A stretch of 64,000 nt of DNA from Flagellimonas nanhaiensis (GCF_003382275.1 NZ_QTJX01000001.1:1116001-1180000), one strand, 5' to 3'. Positions 8,704-16,218 are shown, counted from the stretch's first letter. Numbers and translations: made by a program. Notes: generated by a model from the letters alone, not told the origin.

Positions 8704-10689
8704 ATGAAAAGCATAACCAAAGGGTTACTAGTACTACTTCTTATTACAACAAACAATGTGTTTACACAGAAAAATAGTGTAAACGAAACGGCAGGATCTT
8801 CTTTAGAATTACCCCAAATTCGGGTGGTCCCTATAAAAGACACAAAAACAGAACGGAACTATGAACTTTATATAGAGTTGCCAGAAGATTATGCCGAGAA
8901 CCCTGATAAAAAGTATCCTGTCCTTTATTATACCGATGCCGTGTGGCATCTAGAAATGCTGTCTGGTGCTACAGAATACCTGTTGGAAGATATTATTCTA
9001 GTTGGAATTTCCTGGCAATTGGATATCAATGAAGATTTGAAAAACGAAAGGGGAGCGCATGTGAGCAGGTTTCGTGATTACTCGATGAGCGAACATAGCA
9101 ATCCTGAAATTCAAGAAAAATACCAATTGGGCCAAGCCAATAATCATCTCGATTTTATCCGCAATGAGGTCATTACATATGTGGACAAAACGTATCGCAC
9201 GGACCCAAACAGTCGCACTTATTTTGGATACTCACTAGGTGGTGAATTTGGCGCCTATATACTAATGAGTCAGCCTGATACCTTTAACAACTACATCATT
9301 GGTAGTCCAACGGTTAAAGATGAATTGGAATACTTAAAGGAACTAAACACCAAGATTGGACCTTACGAGTCTTCAAATAGAAACTCGAGCCTAAATGCCA
9401 ATGTTTTTATTGCGTATGGCTCATTAGAGGACGAATCGGTGACTGAACCCATCGACGAGTTTGTTAAATTGTTGAATGATAGAAGAGATGGCGGTTTGTC
9501 CGTATTAAAAGAAGTGATGAATGGCAGCCATAGTGGGGCATTCCCTATGACAGCGGTTCGCAGTGTTTCTTGGTTGTCATCTGCATTGAATCCTATTGCA
9601 AGTGATGACAACGACATCTCATTCTGGTCCATTCCGCTCTTAAACAACCCCTATATTAATCAAGCTCCAGAGGATAGAAAAGATGGCCTTTCTGTTGGAA
9701 AATTATCGGTAGGCAACAAAGACCAAAACACCATTCTAGAAGTATCCCAAGAGATTTTTGAGGGCAAATATGGTAATTACGATGCATTACTTATTTCACA
9801 TAAGAACAAATTGGTATATGAATCCTATTACAAAAAGGGGCGTATTAATTTGCCACACGGACAAGCCTCAGCCGTAAAGGGGTATACCAGTTTGGTGTTG
9901 GGTAGGGCCATTGAAATGGGATATTTAAGTATGGACGATCTCGACAAGCCTTTGATCCATTTCTTGAAAGACCTCGACCTTACAAAATTCACACCAGGAG
10001 CTGATAAAATCACACTGCACAAAGCGTTGACCATGCAAGGGGGATTGACCATAGACAGAGAAAAATGGAAAGAAATTGAAAATGATTCCATTCGCTTGAA
10101 AGGGCAGGGGTTGGTTCAAACCTTACTTGAACACTCTGAACCTATTACTGATGAAACTCAAAGCTATTTGTACGGAAATTTTAACCCCATGTTGGTCATG
10201 ACGGTAATCGATGCAGTGGTGCCAGGATCAGCTGAGGCCTTTATTAAAAAGGAGTTACTTGACCCCCTTGGCATTACCGATTATGAATGGTCAAAACACG
10301 TAAGTGGATTACCGCAAGCAGGGTGGCAGGCCAGAATCACATCTCGCGATATGCTCAAATTTGGACATTTGGTGCAAAACAGGGGCAAACTTAATGGAGA
10401 GCAGTTTATTTCTGAAGCCTATCTGGAAAAAGCTACCAGTGGTATAGTAAGGCCGGCAATAGATTGGATGCCCAAAAATTATCTCTATGGCTATTTTTGG
10501 TACTATACCCCAGTACAGGTTGGAAACAAAACCTATGATATGACCTTGGCTTGGGGTGGTGGTGGACAACGTGTGATAGTTGTAGAAGAACTTGATTTAA
10601 CTATTGTGATATCAGGTTATGACCGGGATGATGACAAAATCATGAAACCCATTTTTGAAACGGTTGTACCAGCATTTGCCAAAAACTAA
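8704..10689 (+). CDS. Exported esterase / beta-lactamase-type serine hydrolase fusion
   Basis: After a signal peptide (~1-22) come two hydrolase domains. The N-terminal ~280 residues are an esterase-D/enterochelin-esterase-like alpha/beta hydrolase: YPVLYYTDAVW, nucleophile Ser177 in GYSLGGEFG, His in NGSHSGAFP. The C-terminal half (~330-660) is a class C beta-lactamase/penicillin-binding-like domain: Ser389-Ala-Val-Lys392 as the SxxK motif, Y-G-N in YLYGNFN as the YxN motif, and WGGGGQR near the third motif. Both active sites look intact. Each domain alone is common; the fusion suggests two-step removal of ester and amide or ester groups from one extracellular substrate. A terminator hairpin follows. 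It is divergent from the LytS/LytTR pair. Confidence 0.85.
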   Translation: MKSITKGLLVLLLITTNNVFTQKNSVNETAGSSLELPQIRVVPIKDTKTERNYELYIELPEDYAENPDKKYPVLYYTDAVWHLEMLSGATEYLLEDIILVGISWQLDINEDLKNERGAHVSRFRDYSMSEHSNPEIQEKYQLGQANNHLDFIRNEVITYVDKTYRTDPNSRTYFGYSLGGEFGAYILMSQPDTFNNYIIGSPTVKDELEYLKELNTKIGPYESSNRNSSLNANVFIAYGSLEDESVTEPIDEFVKLLNDRRDGGLSVLKEVMNGSHSGAFPMTAVRSVSWLSSALNPIASDDNDISFWSIPLLNNPYINQAPEDRKDGLSVGKLSVGNKDQNTILEVSQEIFEGKYGNYDALLISHKNKLVYESYYKKGRINLPHGQASAVKGYTSLVLGRAIEMGYLSMDDLDKPLIHFLKDLDLTKFTPGADKITLHKALTMQGGLTIDREKWKEIENDSIRLKGQGLVQTLLEHSEPITDETQSYLYGNFNPMLVMTVIDAVVPGSAEAFIKKELLDPLGITDYEWSKHVSGLPQAGWQARITSRDMLKFGHLVQNRGKLNGEQFISEAYLEKATSGIVRPAIDWMPKNYLYGYFWYYTPVQVGNKTYDMTLAWGGGGQRVIVVEELDLTIVISGYDRDDDKIMKPIFETVVPAFAKN

Positions 10690-10729
10690 ATTGATTTTAC
10701 AGGACATAAAGCATAGAAAGATTTTAACG

Positions 10730-10750
10730 ACCCCAGACTTGTTCTGGGGT
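10730..10750 (+). terminator. Rho-independent terminator after the esterase/lactamase gene
   Basis: ACCCCAGA pairs perfectly with TCTGGGGT around a 5-base loop, followed by TGATTTTT. It lies 41 bp after the stop codon at 10689. Confidence 0.8.
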
Positions 10751-10810
10751 TGATTTTTATCATTTGTACATAATGTAAGGAATCTCAAATAAGAAACGAC
10801 TTTCAAAGCA

Positions 10811-10835
10811 ATTTTACATAATGGCTAATTATGGA
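10811..10835. repeat. Left island-flank repeat (25 bp)
   Basis: Starts ATTTTACATAATGGC and matches 17196-17220 at 22 of 25 positions. In both places an AATGTTTCAT 10-mer follows downstream (10841-10850 and 17259-17268). The two copies bracket the AT-rich island. Confidence 0.5.
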
Positions 10836-10859
10836 ATATTAATGTTTCATAATGTACAG

Positions 10860-11001
10860 CGTTATGTAACTTGAGCTTTGGTAAAAGCGAAAGTTTACCG
10901 AGAATCTCCTGAAAAATTTCTTCTAAGAGCTTCTTTAAAAAAGCAATGGAACACTTTTTACACGACCCGAGGTAGGAGGGGAGGGTAATGTGTGTGGAAT
11001 G
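10860..11001. repeat. Interspersed intergenic repeat, copy B
   Basis: Second copy of the repeat at 6618-6813, here in its compact form (142 bp). The core 10908-11001 matches 6718-6813 almost throughout. It ends ~30 bp before the structured leader of the 100-aa gene. Confidence 0.7.
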
Positions 11002-11029
11002 GGATATAATAAACATTTGTATCTTTACT

Positions 11030-11162
11030 ACGTCTACACGGTTTTAGGAAAATTCTAAAACAATTATTTATCGATAAGGAGTCGCTCACAAGTCCAGCGG
11101 CCACGAAAGTACCGCTTCCAGTCCTAGACTGTGTAGACAGGGCTGACGGGGTGACTCCGCAT
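11030..11162 (+). ncRNA. Highly structured leader or small RNA before the 100-aa gene
   Basis: Several perfect complementary segments nest here. GTCTACAC (11032-11039) pairs with GTGTAGAC (11131-11138). GTTTTAG (11041-11047) pairs with CTAAAAC (11055-11061). GGAGTC (11078-11083) pairs with GACTCC (11153-11158). CAGTC (11119-11123) pairs with GACTG (11127-11131), and GCGG (11097-11100) with CCGC (11112-11115). Some pairings exclude each other, as in a switching leader. Local G+C is clearly higher than in neighbouring bases. The 100-aa reading frame starts 15 bp later. I do not recognise a known riboswitch; a mobile-element remnant is an alternative. Confidence 0.45.
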
Positions 11163-11176
11163 TTAAAATTTTCTTT

Positions 11177-11479
11177 ATGTCTACAAGAAAAAACCAAATC
11201 CATGATGAATGGTATCAACAATTACAAAAGGAACTTAACGTAGAAGACTTAAAACAAAAGGAAGCAATTCTAGAAATTATTGCCATAATTGATGACTACT
11301 TCGATGTAAATTCTCTGGAAGGCCACGTAGATGGTTTGCAAGGAATGCTATCTGGCAGTATCGAAAACAAAGTATTGGGCTTATCTAAAAAGCACATTTT
11401 CGATTGTGTGTCTCAAACAGTTGTTCATGTCAATTTTTTATTGAAATTATCTTCTAGACTTTCTGTACTCAAAGCTTAA
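11177..11479 (+). CDS. Hypothetical 100-aa protein behind a structured leader
   Basis: I do not recognise a family. The protein is small and probably soluble, with no signal peptide. Residues ~5-45 are strongly helical and charged (KNQIHDEWYQQLQKELNVED, then AILEIIAIIDDYF), and the C-terminal third is amphipathic. It sits alone on the plus strand, convergent with the RT operon. The candidate DRT ncRNA ends only ~20 bp past its stop codon on the other strand. It could be an accessory of the defence system, an antitoxin-like protein or a remnant; nothing in the sequence decides. Confidence 0.5.
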   Translation: MSTRKNQIHDEWYQQLQKELNVEDLKQKEAILEIIAIIDDYFDVNSLEGHVDGLQGMLSGSIENKVLGLSKKHIFDCVSQTVVHVNFLLKLSSRLSVLKA

Positions 11480-11500
11480 TATATCTGAGTGTGTTGAATC

Positions 11501-11530
11501 AAAAAAAGGCAGGGACTCAACCCCTGCCTT
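11501..11530 (-). terminator. Rho-independent terminator ending the RT/ncRNA unit
   Basis: On the minus strand AAGGCAGGG pairs with CCCTGCCTT across a 7-base loop (9-bp stem), ending in seven T. It lies ~110 bp after the stop of the 752-aa RT and would define the 3' end of the candidate ncRNA. Confidence 0.85.
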
Positions 11531-11638
11531 CAAAACCTTATAAAAAAGTTTAAGGCGCTTGTGTGTGCTAATTCCTCAATTAGTAAATAACGGTTTTAGA
11601 GCAATCAAATAATCAAATTTGATATTGCGCCATATATT
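11501..11638 (-). ncRNA. Candidate DRT3-type template ncRNA with exposed CACACACA
   Basis: Read on the minus strand directly after the RT stop codon, the ~138-nt stretch has these parts in order. First is GGCGC near the start, complementary to GCGCC at 11558-11554. Next is a hairpin CTAATT-gagg-AATTAG (11583-11568). Then comes an unpaired CACACACA at 11567-11560. A hairpin CCTTA...TAAGG follows (11555-11536 on the plus numbering), and last the terminator. The alternating CA run is therefore held between two stems, with the GGCGC/GCGCC pairing able to close the loop. As I recall from recent work on DRT3, one of its two RTs copies a conserved ACACAC in the ncRNA into poly(GT). The match of two RTs plus this RNA is the basis for the call. 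The 5' end is a guess; the 3' end is well defined. Confidence 0.65.
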
Positions 11639-13897
11639 TTAATATACGTTATGCCCTCTTTTGGTATTAAGCTCTCTACCCAAGTCAGAACCTTCCCATT
11701 TTGCATACCAGTTAGCTTGAAATGAGCTCAATTCATTGACAATTAACTCTTTTTCTGGCTCCGAAAGGGTTGACTCAAAAAATTTAATCGATTCCAAAAC
11801 CTCTTTTCGGAACTCAATTGTATCCCTGTCTGAACTACCTATAAAAGGACAAGTAAGAACGTCGATTAAAAGCAAAGTATCCTCAGCTTTTCTTGATTCA
11901 AAACTATTAAATTTCTTTTTTATGTTCTCTTTTAAAATATTTCTTAGACCATCATATTTAGTCTTTTTTTGAATGTGATGTAATAATGAGACTATTAAGA
12001 AATATGACATTCCACCCTCAATCTCTTTTTTAAAATGATTCAGTAAAGTCTTTTCCGATAACTCGTAATTTTCTCCTAATTCATTTAAAACTGCCAGGAG
12101 ATAAAGGGTTTCAATTTCGGAATGGACAGTTGAGCGATTTTTATTTAGAACAATATTTATTCCATCATAAATACTTTTGTATATGGTATGTTTATTATCA
12201 AAGCTGAAAGCAATAATGATTTCATCCAATATGAAGGAATATTCGGTTTTCTGCAATAGGCCAATTCTTGTTTTCTCTTGATTTTTGACAAAATCAATAA
12301 TTCTGAATATGATATGGCAAACTTTAATTGAATAACTGACTCTTGGTAAAACTGAATAGACAAAAAAGGTTATTTCAATAATTTCAAGGAATTTTTTTAA
12401 AAGCTGTCTATGATACTTTTCAATTATTTTTTTTAGAGGTTCTTTTTTTTCTGTTAACGTACCAATCTCTTCACGAATTCTATTTTTTTCCTCATCTGTA
12501 TTTTCTGGATTGTCCAAGCTTTGTCTCAGCTCTTTTTCTTTGATTAAATAATTAATCAACTTTCTTTCTTCTGACTGAAACTTTCTAATTAGTTGTTTGG
12601 TTTTGTTGAAAATTGTTGCTAAAAAATAGTTTTGAAGGTCTTTATACGACGTATTAGTAGAAGCCAAGATTTTTTTGTAATTGGTAATTACATCTCTAGA
12701 TTCGTAGTACTTGATTCCGGTTCTCGGTATATCATCCGCGTCAAGAAATTTGAAAATGACAGTGTTTTCTATTAATTCCCTAATATTCTCTTTTGCAATG
12801 GTTATATTGGTTATGATTGGTTTTTCAATCTCTTCGGTCTTCGACTCATTAAAAAACAAATTGAACTCCTTCAATTCAAGTTTAAACAACTCAAGTATTT
12901 CATCCTTAACTCTGTCTTCATTATAGAATACAAAATAGTCATCAACATAGCGATATATATCGTATTCGACTTTATAGGTGTATTGCAGTTGCTTTTCTAT
13001 TAATTCATCGATTTTTTGTAAAATTAATTCCGCAAAAATTCTAGAAAATTCAGGCCCTATTAAAATACCGTTTGTTTCATTGTAATTCATTAATTGCATT
13101 AGCTTATCGAATACACCACCAACAGTATTTTTGTTTGGGGAAAGATTGTCTTTGACAATTTTTTTATTTGTCAATGCCCAAGACAATGAATGGGTATAAA
13201 TACTGTCAAAACATCTAGAAATATCGAATTTTAAGAGCTTGTTAAATCTCTTTTCAGCCCTATGATATTCATTTGATTCGTAAAACTTATATATGTTGCT
13301 GTAAGTCTGATATGAGAAAAATGTTTTAAGTCCTTTGTACTCTTTATCACTAGTTTCTATTATTTCAATTTCTGGATTCTTGATTCTGTTTTTTGAAAAG
13401 GTAGGGTCTCTGAAATATTTCAAAGAAGCGACTTTATCAGGTTTTCTAAGAGAGTATTTACTTCTATTTGAATAATATAAAATGTCATTTTTGTACTTAT
13501 CGTAAAAAGACACCAACATCAATTGATTAATAGGGTGTATTACTGCTAGTTCCCTATAATCATGGTTTTTATGAGAAATCCTGAACTTGTAGGGAATTTT
13601 TTGAAGTTCTTCTATTCTTAATTTGTAATACCTATATTTTTTTTCGTCATTATACTTTACAACTTTTTGAAACCCGAGACCAAATACAATTTTTACAATT
13701 CTCTCAAGCGTTTTAGATGAATTTTTTTGGAATCTTAGTTCTATTCCATTGTTGACATTTGCCAACTCAACTTTGTGTTTGGTCAAAAAATCATAGAAAT
13801 GTCTATTCGAAAAAAATGGTGGCACCTCATATGGAAGAACATCAGATATTACCACTCTTTCTTTTTTGTATCCGATATGTTGTCTGGACTTTTTCAC
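11639..13897 (-). CDS. Second reverse transcriptase of a DRT3-like defence pair (752 aa)
   Basis: The start is GTG at 13897, 3 bp after the stop of the first RT, so the two are translationally coupled. RT motifs are clear: motif A KFDISRCFDSIY (Asp225), motif B GILIGPEFSRIFAELIL (~277-293) and motif C YRYVDDYFVFYN (Y317-V-D-D320). Both catalytic Asp of the YVDD box are intact. The N-terminal ~200 residues and the C-terminal ~420 residues match no domain I know; ~440-510 is a charged coiled coil and the rest is helical. No maturase, HNH, protease or nitrilase domain is visible, which excludes group II introns and several other DRT types. It pairs with the 512-aa RT as in DRT3 (UG3 + UG8); by gene order this would be the Drt3b/UG8 partner, but the assignment is inference. 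It is more AT-rich than the flanks. Confidence 0.85.
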   Translation of the reverse strand: MKKSRQHIGYKKERVVISDVLPYEVPPFFSNRHFYDFLTKHKVELANVNNGIELRFQKNSSKTLERIVKIVFGLGFQKVVKYNDEKKYRYYKLRIEELQKIPYKFRISHKNHDYRELAVIHPINQLMLVSFYDKYKNDILYYSNRSKYSLRKPDKVASLKYFRDPTFSKNRIKNPEIEIIETSDKEYKGLKTFFSYQTYSNIYKFYESNEYHRAEKRFNKLLKFDISRCFDSIYTHSLSWALTNKKIVKDNLSPNKNTVGGVFDKLMQLMNYNETNGILIGPEFSRIFAELILQKIDELIEKQLQYTYKVEYDIYRYVDDYFVFYNEDRVKDEILELFKLELKEFNLFFNESKTEEIEKPIITNITIAKENIRELIENTVIFKFLDADDIPRTGIKYYESRDVITNYKKILASTNTSYKDLQNYFLATIFNKTKQLIRKFQSEERKLINYLIKEKELRQSLDNPENTDEEKNRIREEIGTLTEKKEPLKKIIEKYHRQLLKKFLEIIEITFFVYSVLPRVSYSIKVCHIIFRIIDFVKNQEKTRIGLLQKTEYSFILDEIIIAFSFDNKHTIYKSIYDGINIVLNKNRSTVHSEIETLYLLAVLNELGENYELSEKTLLNHFKKEIEGGMSYFLIVSLLHHIQKKTKYDGLRNILKENIKKKFNSFESRKAEDTLLLIDVLTCPFIGSSDRDTIEFRKEVLESIKFFESTLSEPEKELIVNELSSFQANWYAKWEGSDLGRELNTKRGHNVY

Positions 13898-13900
13898 AGC

Positions 13901-15439
13901 TCAATGTTTTTTCCAAACTGAATTAATCTCTTTCAAACCAAATCTTATTATGCCTCTATTTGTTTTATTGGTTTCATCAGTTCTTTTTGCATTATGATTT
14001 TTGTAAACCTCTTTTTTTAATGGGTATCTGATGAAGCGTTTAGAGTCAAAGCCTTCTTTAAAATTTAACTTCTTTAGTTCGTTTTTTTGGTCAAGTAGTA
14101 AACCCGCTCTGTATATATGCCAATAAAAATATTTATCTAGAATATCAAAGGAGGATGGATTATTAACAAATGGATTAGAGTAATATATACCTATCAATAC
14201 ATTGGCCTTATTATTTCTTAATTTGGTATTAGTACACAAAAATTGAATTCGCGTTTTCAATAGTTTAAACGCACGACGTTCATTTTTTAATCGTTTATTT
14301 TTGAAATCATCAAAAGCACTTTTTATCTTTTCCTTGTATTTCAAAATTTTCTTTTCGGACAGGTCTACGGACAATTCTATTGTAGTTCTTTCTCTCTTTG
14401 TCGGATCCGAAAATTTGTATAAGTTTTTTACAGACCCTATACTGCATCCTAAATAGTTGATTGATTTGGGATTCGCCTTAATCGTTTTGGCTATAATTCT
14501 GTCATCAAGAAGTTCAAAGCTCCTAAGATTTAGCATATCGATGCCCTTTGTTAAATTGTAGCTGTGTGTTTTCTCGATATTTACATCTAGATGCCTGTTT
14601 TTAATGACTTGTAGTAGTTTAGTTTTATATTTTCCTAGCTGCAAATTTGAGATTGCTTTGTCCGCTGGAACAAAAACTGCGATGATATCATCAACATATC
14701 TAGAATAATAAACTAAATCATCAAGCAATCTGATTTCATTGTCAATAATACGCATGTAAAGCTCCGATAAATAAGGGCTTATGCCAACACCCCTAGGAAC
14801 ACCTTTTGGGTTAGAAGCTCCAACTTGACCAGTTAATCTATTATACTCTTCAATAACTTTATTAATGAATTTTTTTGAAAGCACACTGAGCAAATGGTCA
14901 TCATTTATCTTTGAAAGGAGAGGTTTTTGCGGTATGGTTTCGTAAAAGGATTTTATGTCAGTTCTTACAACATATTTTGGAAATTTATCCTCTAAGGTAT
15001 TTATCAGTTGACTTACAATAGCATATCTGTTTGCTTGTTTTACCTTGTATGTTCTAGCTAAATTCCATTGAACCTTTTTGGACATAAAATAGTTTTCTAG
15101 ATTTTTTTCCAATATAAAGGTGGGTTTTCCGAGTCTAGGGCCATGGTTCATTTGAATATTATTAATCTTCACCGGTAAATCTCTAGTTGACTCGTCCAGA
15201 ATTTTCTTAATTAGGGCATCACGGTCACTTCTTAGTGTTTTTCTTTCCTGATAAAGTAGCTTTTTATGTTCGGAATCAGTAGAATTTCTAATTTCCAATG
15301 TTTTTGCTTGAATCAATTTCAATTGTTCCAGACTATCGGAAAATTCCTCTTTGAAAAGTTTTTCAATGTTCTTTCCTTTTCGATTTTCTCTGTCAAAAAT
15401 TTCTTGGAATGTCTCCTTTGTGAAGGATTGATTTAACAT
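13901..15439 (-). CDS. First reverse transcriptase of a DRT3-like defence pair (512 aa)
   Basis: The ATG at 15439 is preferred over the TTG one codon upstream. Residues ~20-85 are a charged helical N-terminal region. RT motifs follow: motif A RTDIKSFYETI (Asp161), motif B GVPRGVGISPYLSELYMRIID (~213-232) and motif C YSRYVDDIIAVF (Y248-V-D-D251). Catalytic residues are intact. The C-terminal ~200 residues have no recognised domain and include a basic stretch suited to RNA binding. It is not a retron RT by context (no msr/msd) and lacks intron maturase parts. It is first in a two-RT operon with the 752-aa protein and the downstream candidate ncRNA, so DRT3 is the best fit; by order this would be Drt3a/UG3, an inference. 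A TATATTTT box at 15465-15472 (minus) could be its -7 element. Confidence 0.87.
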   Translation of the reverse strand: MLNQSFTKETFQEIFDRENRKGKNIEKLFKEEFSDSLEQLKLIQAKTLEIRNSTDSEHKKLLYQERKTLRSDRDALIKKILDESTRDLPVKINNIQMNHGPRLGKPTFILEKNLENYFMSKKVQWNLARTYKVKQANRYAIVSQLINTLEDKFPKYVVRTDIKSFYETIPQKPLLSKINDDHLLSVLSKKFINKVIEEYNRLTGQVGASNPKGVPRGVGISPYLSELYMRIIDNEIRLLDDLVYYSRYVDDIIAVFVPADKAISNLQLGKYKTKLLQVIKNRHLDVNIEKTHSYNLTKGIDMLNLRSFELLDDRIIAKTIKANPKSINYLGCSIGSVKNLYKFSDPTKRERTTIELSVDLSEKKILKYKEKIKSAFDDFKNKRLKNERRAFKLLKTRIQFLCTNTKLRNNKANVLIGIYYSNPFVNNPSSFDILDKYFYWHIYRAGLLLDQKNELKKLNFKEGFDSKRFIRYPLKKEVYKNHNAKRTDETNKTNRGIIRFGLKEINSVWKKH

Positions 15440-15570
15440 CAATTACATACTTTGGTTAGCCAATAAAATATAAGTAAATTATTACAGGGTTTAAGATACT
15501 TCTGTATTTAGAATTAATGAAGCGATGGCTAGAAGAAAATGCGGGCGAGTAGGGGAGTGAATTTGTGGCT

Positions 15571-15603
15571 AACACAAAGAGCGATTGCCCTCGGCTTTGT
15601 GTT
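15571..15603. repeat. 9-bp inverted repeat upstream of the RT operon
   Basis: AACACAAAG (15571-15579) is perfectly complementary to CTTTGTGTT (15595-15603) with a 15-base loop. It belongs to a hairpin-rich stretch between the RT operon and the 49-aa gene. Confidence 0.6.
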
Positions 15604-15620
15604 GGAGCATGAAATGCCCA

Positions 15621-15635
15621 CATAGCGAAGCTATG
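15621..15635. repeat. CATAGC-GAA-GCTATG hairpin
   Basis: Perfect 6-bp stem with a 3-base loop, the second of three stems in the 15.57-15.70 kb stretch. A CACAAAG..AGCGA motif occurs on both sides of it (15573 and 15641), as if a small unit had been duplicated. Confidence 0.55.
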
Positions 15636-15667
15636 AAGACACAAAGGGAGCGAGGAAGCATATTTTC

Positions 15668-15699
15668 TTCTTGATTTTTTGTTTCTTTTTTATCAAGAA
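15668..15699. terminator. Long-loop T-rich hairpin (possible terminator or dispersed repeat)
   Basis: TTCTTGAT (15668-15675) pairs with ATCAAGAA (15692-15699) around a T-rich 16-base loop. It lies 11 bp after the stop of the 49-aa minus-strand gene at 15710, where it could end that transcript. The loop is too long for a classical terminator, and such CTTGAT...ATCAAG elements are, to my recollection, a dispersed intergenic feature of Bacteroidota. Confidence 0.4.
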
Positions 15700-15709
15700 A
15701 AAAGAATGA

Positions 15710-15859
15710 CTAACCATCAGTATTTTCCTTGCAAGCGGTACCTAGATTATCCCATCGACCATCTCTACATTGATGTAAAGTCCCACCTTGACATACCGTA
15801 GAGCCATCAGAGTACTCCTTGCCATTGTAAATACATGTTGAATTTTTGTTGTCCGACAT
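15710..15859 (-). CDS. 49-aa cysteine-containing mini-protein
   Basis: This short frame reads MSDNKNSTCIYNGKEYSDGS, continues with V-C-Q-G-G-T-L, then C-R-D-G-R-W, and closes near the C-terminus with T-A-C-K. The four cysteines, with Tyr-Asn-Gly, Tyr-Ser-x-Gly and Gly-x-Trp spacing, look like a compact beta-hairpin fold resembling the DUF1496 type. There is no signal peptide. It is the last of three small minus-strand genes (16854 to 15710) lying upstream of the RT operon, separated from it by ~270 bp of hairpins. Function unknown; the patterned cysteines and glycines make a chance frame unlikely. Confidence 0.65.
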   Translation of the reverse strand: MSDNKNSTCIYNGKEYSDGSTVCQGGTLHQCRDGRWDNLGTACKENTDG

Positions 15860-15891
15860 AATTTATATTTTTTAATCTAATAAAGGTAAAA

Positions 15892-16218
15892 TCACCTATG
15901 GTCTGCATCACCCAACAGAGACCAAATCCAACGATTATTGTGAAATATATACGCTTCCAGCCATTGATTAGGCCTTACATTAGCTTTATCATTTGGTCTT
16001 ACATTATAAATTGAAAATGGCACAAAAAGCTTTGAAGTGTGATGTCTGATTTTGGCGGCGTTATTAAATGTTACAATCCATATTGAATTGGATTTGTCTA
16101 CTGAATATGTAAAAGTGTTTATGCTATTCGAGGTAATGTCTTCACCTTTTTCCTCACTTAAATAATCAGCATTATCATCCTCATAACCCTCCATACTAGG
16201 GAAATCGTAAACTTTCAT
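15892..16218 (-). CDS. Hypothetical 108-aa acidic protein
   Basis: I do not recognise it. The first ~30 residues are acidic (SMEGYEDDNADYLSEEKGED); the rest looks beta-rich with aromatics (NSIWIVTFNNAAKI, QWLEAYIFHNNRWIWSLLG). It has no signal peptide. Both neighbours are on the same strand, with 32 bp to the 49-aa gene downstream, so an operon is likely. It has the AT-rich composition of the island. Confidence 0.6.
   Translation of the reverse strand: MKVYDFPSMEGYEDDNADYLSEEKGEDITSNSINTFTYSVDKSNSIWIVTFNNAAKIRHHTSKLFVPFSIYNVRPNDKANVRPNQWLEAYIFHNNRWIWSLLGDADHR

Larger units (their letters stand above)
10690..11176. other. Gene-free left flank of the accessory island
   Basis: This 487-bp stretch contains, in order, a terminator hairpin, a 25-bp island-flank repeat, interspersed repeat copy B and a structured leader; each is listed separately. 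Short minus-strand frames here follow the repeat and are not considered genes. Confidence 0.5.

Noticed and set aside
11100-11148. Hammerhead-like CGAAA and CUGACG motifs in the leader
   Set aside because: The CUGANGA core is not matched and the stems around the two motifs do not pair as required.
10825-11221. Short minus-strand reading frames (63 and 87 aa)
   Set aside because: They simply run through the interspersed repeat and the structured leader, have no family features, and overlap the start of the 100-aa gene.
11404-11412. ACACACA on the minus strand as alternative RT template
   Set aside because: It lies inside the antisense of the 100-aa coding region without flanking stems; the same holds for the run near 14563 inside the first RT gene.
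11639-15439. Retron, group II intron or diversity-generating retroelement
   Set aside because: No msr/msd, no intron domain V/VI or maturase/HNH region, and no template/variable repeat pair was seen; two distinct RTs in one operon fit DRT3 better.
15456-15644. 62-aa minus-strand frame upstream of the RTs
   Set aside because: It lies across perfect hairpins and its composition follows the repeat, not a protein.
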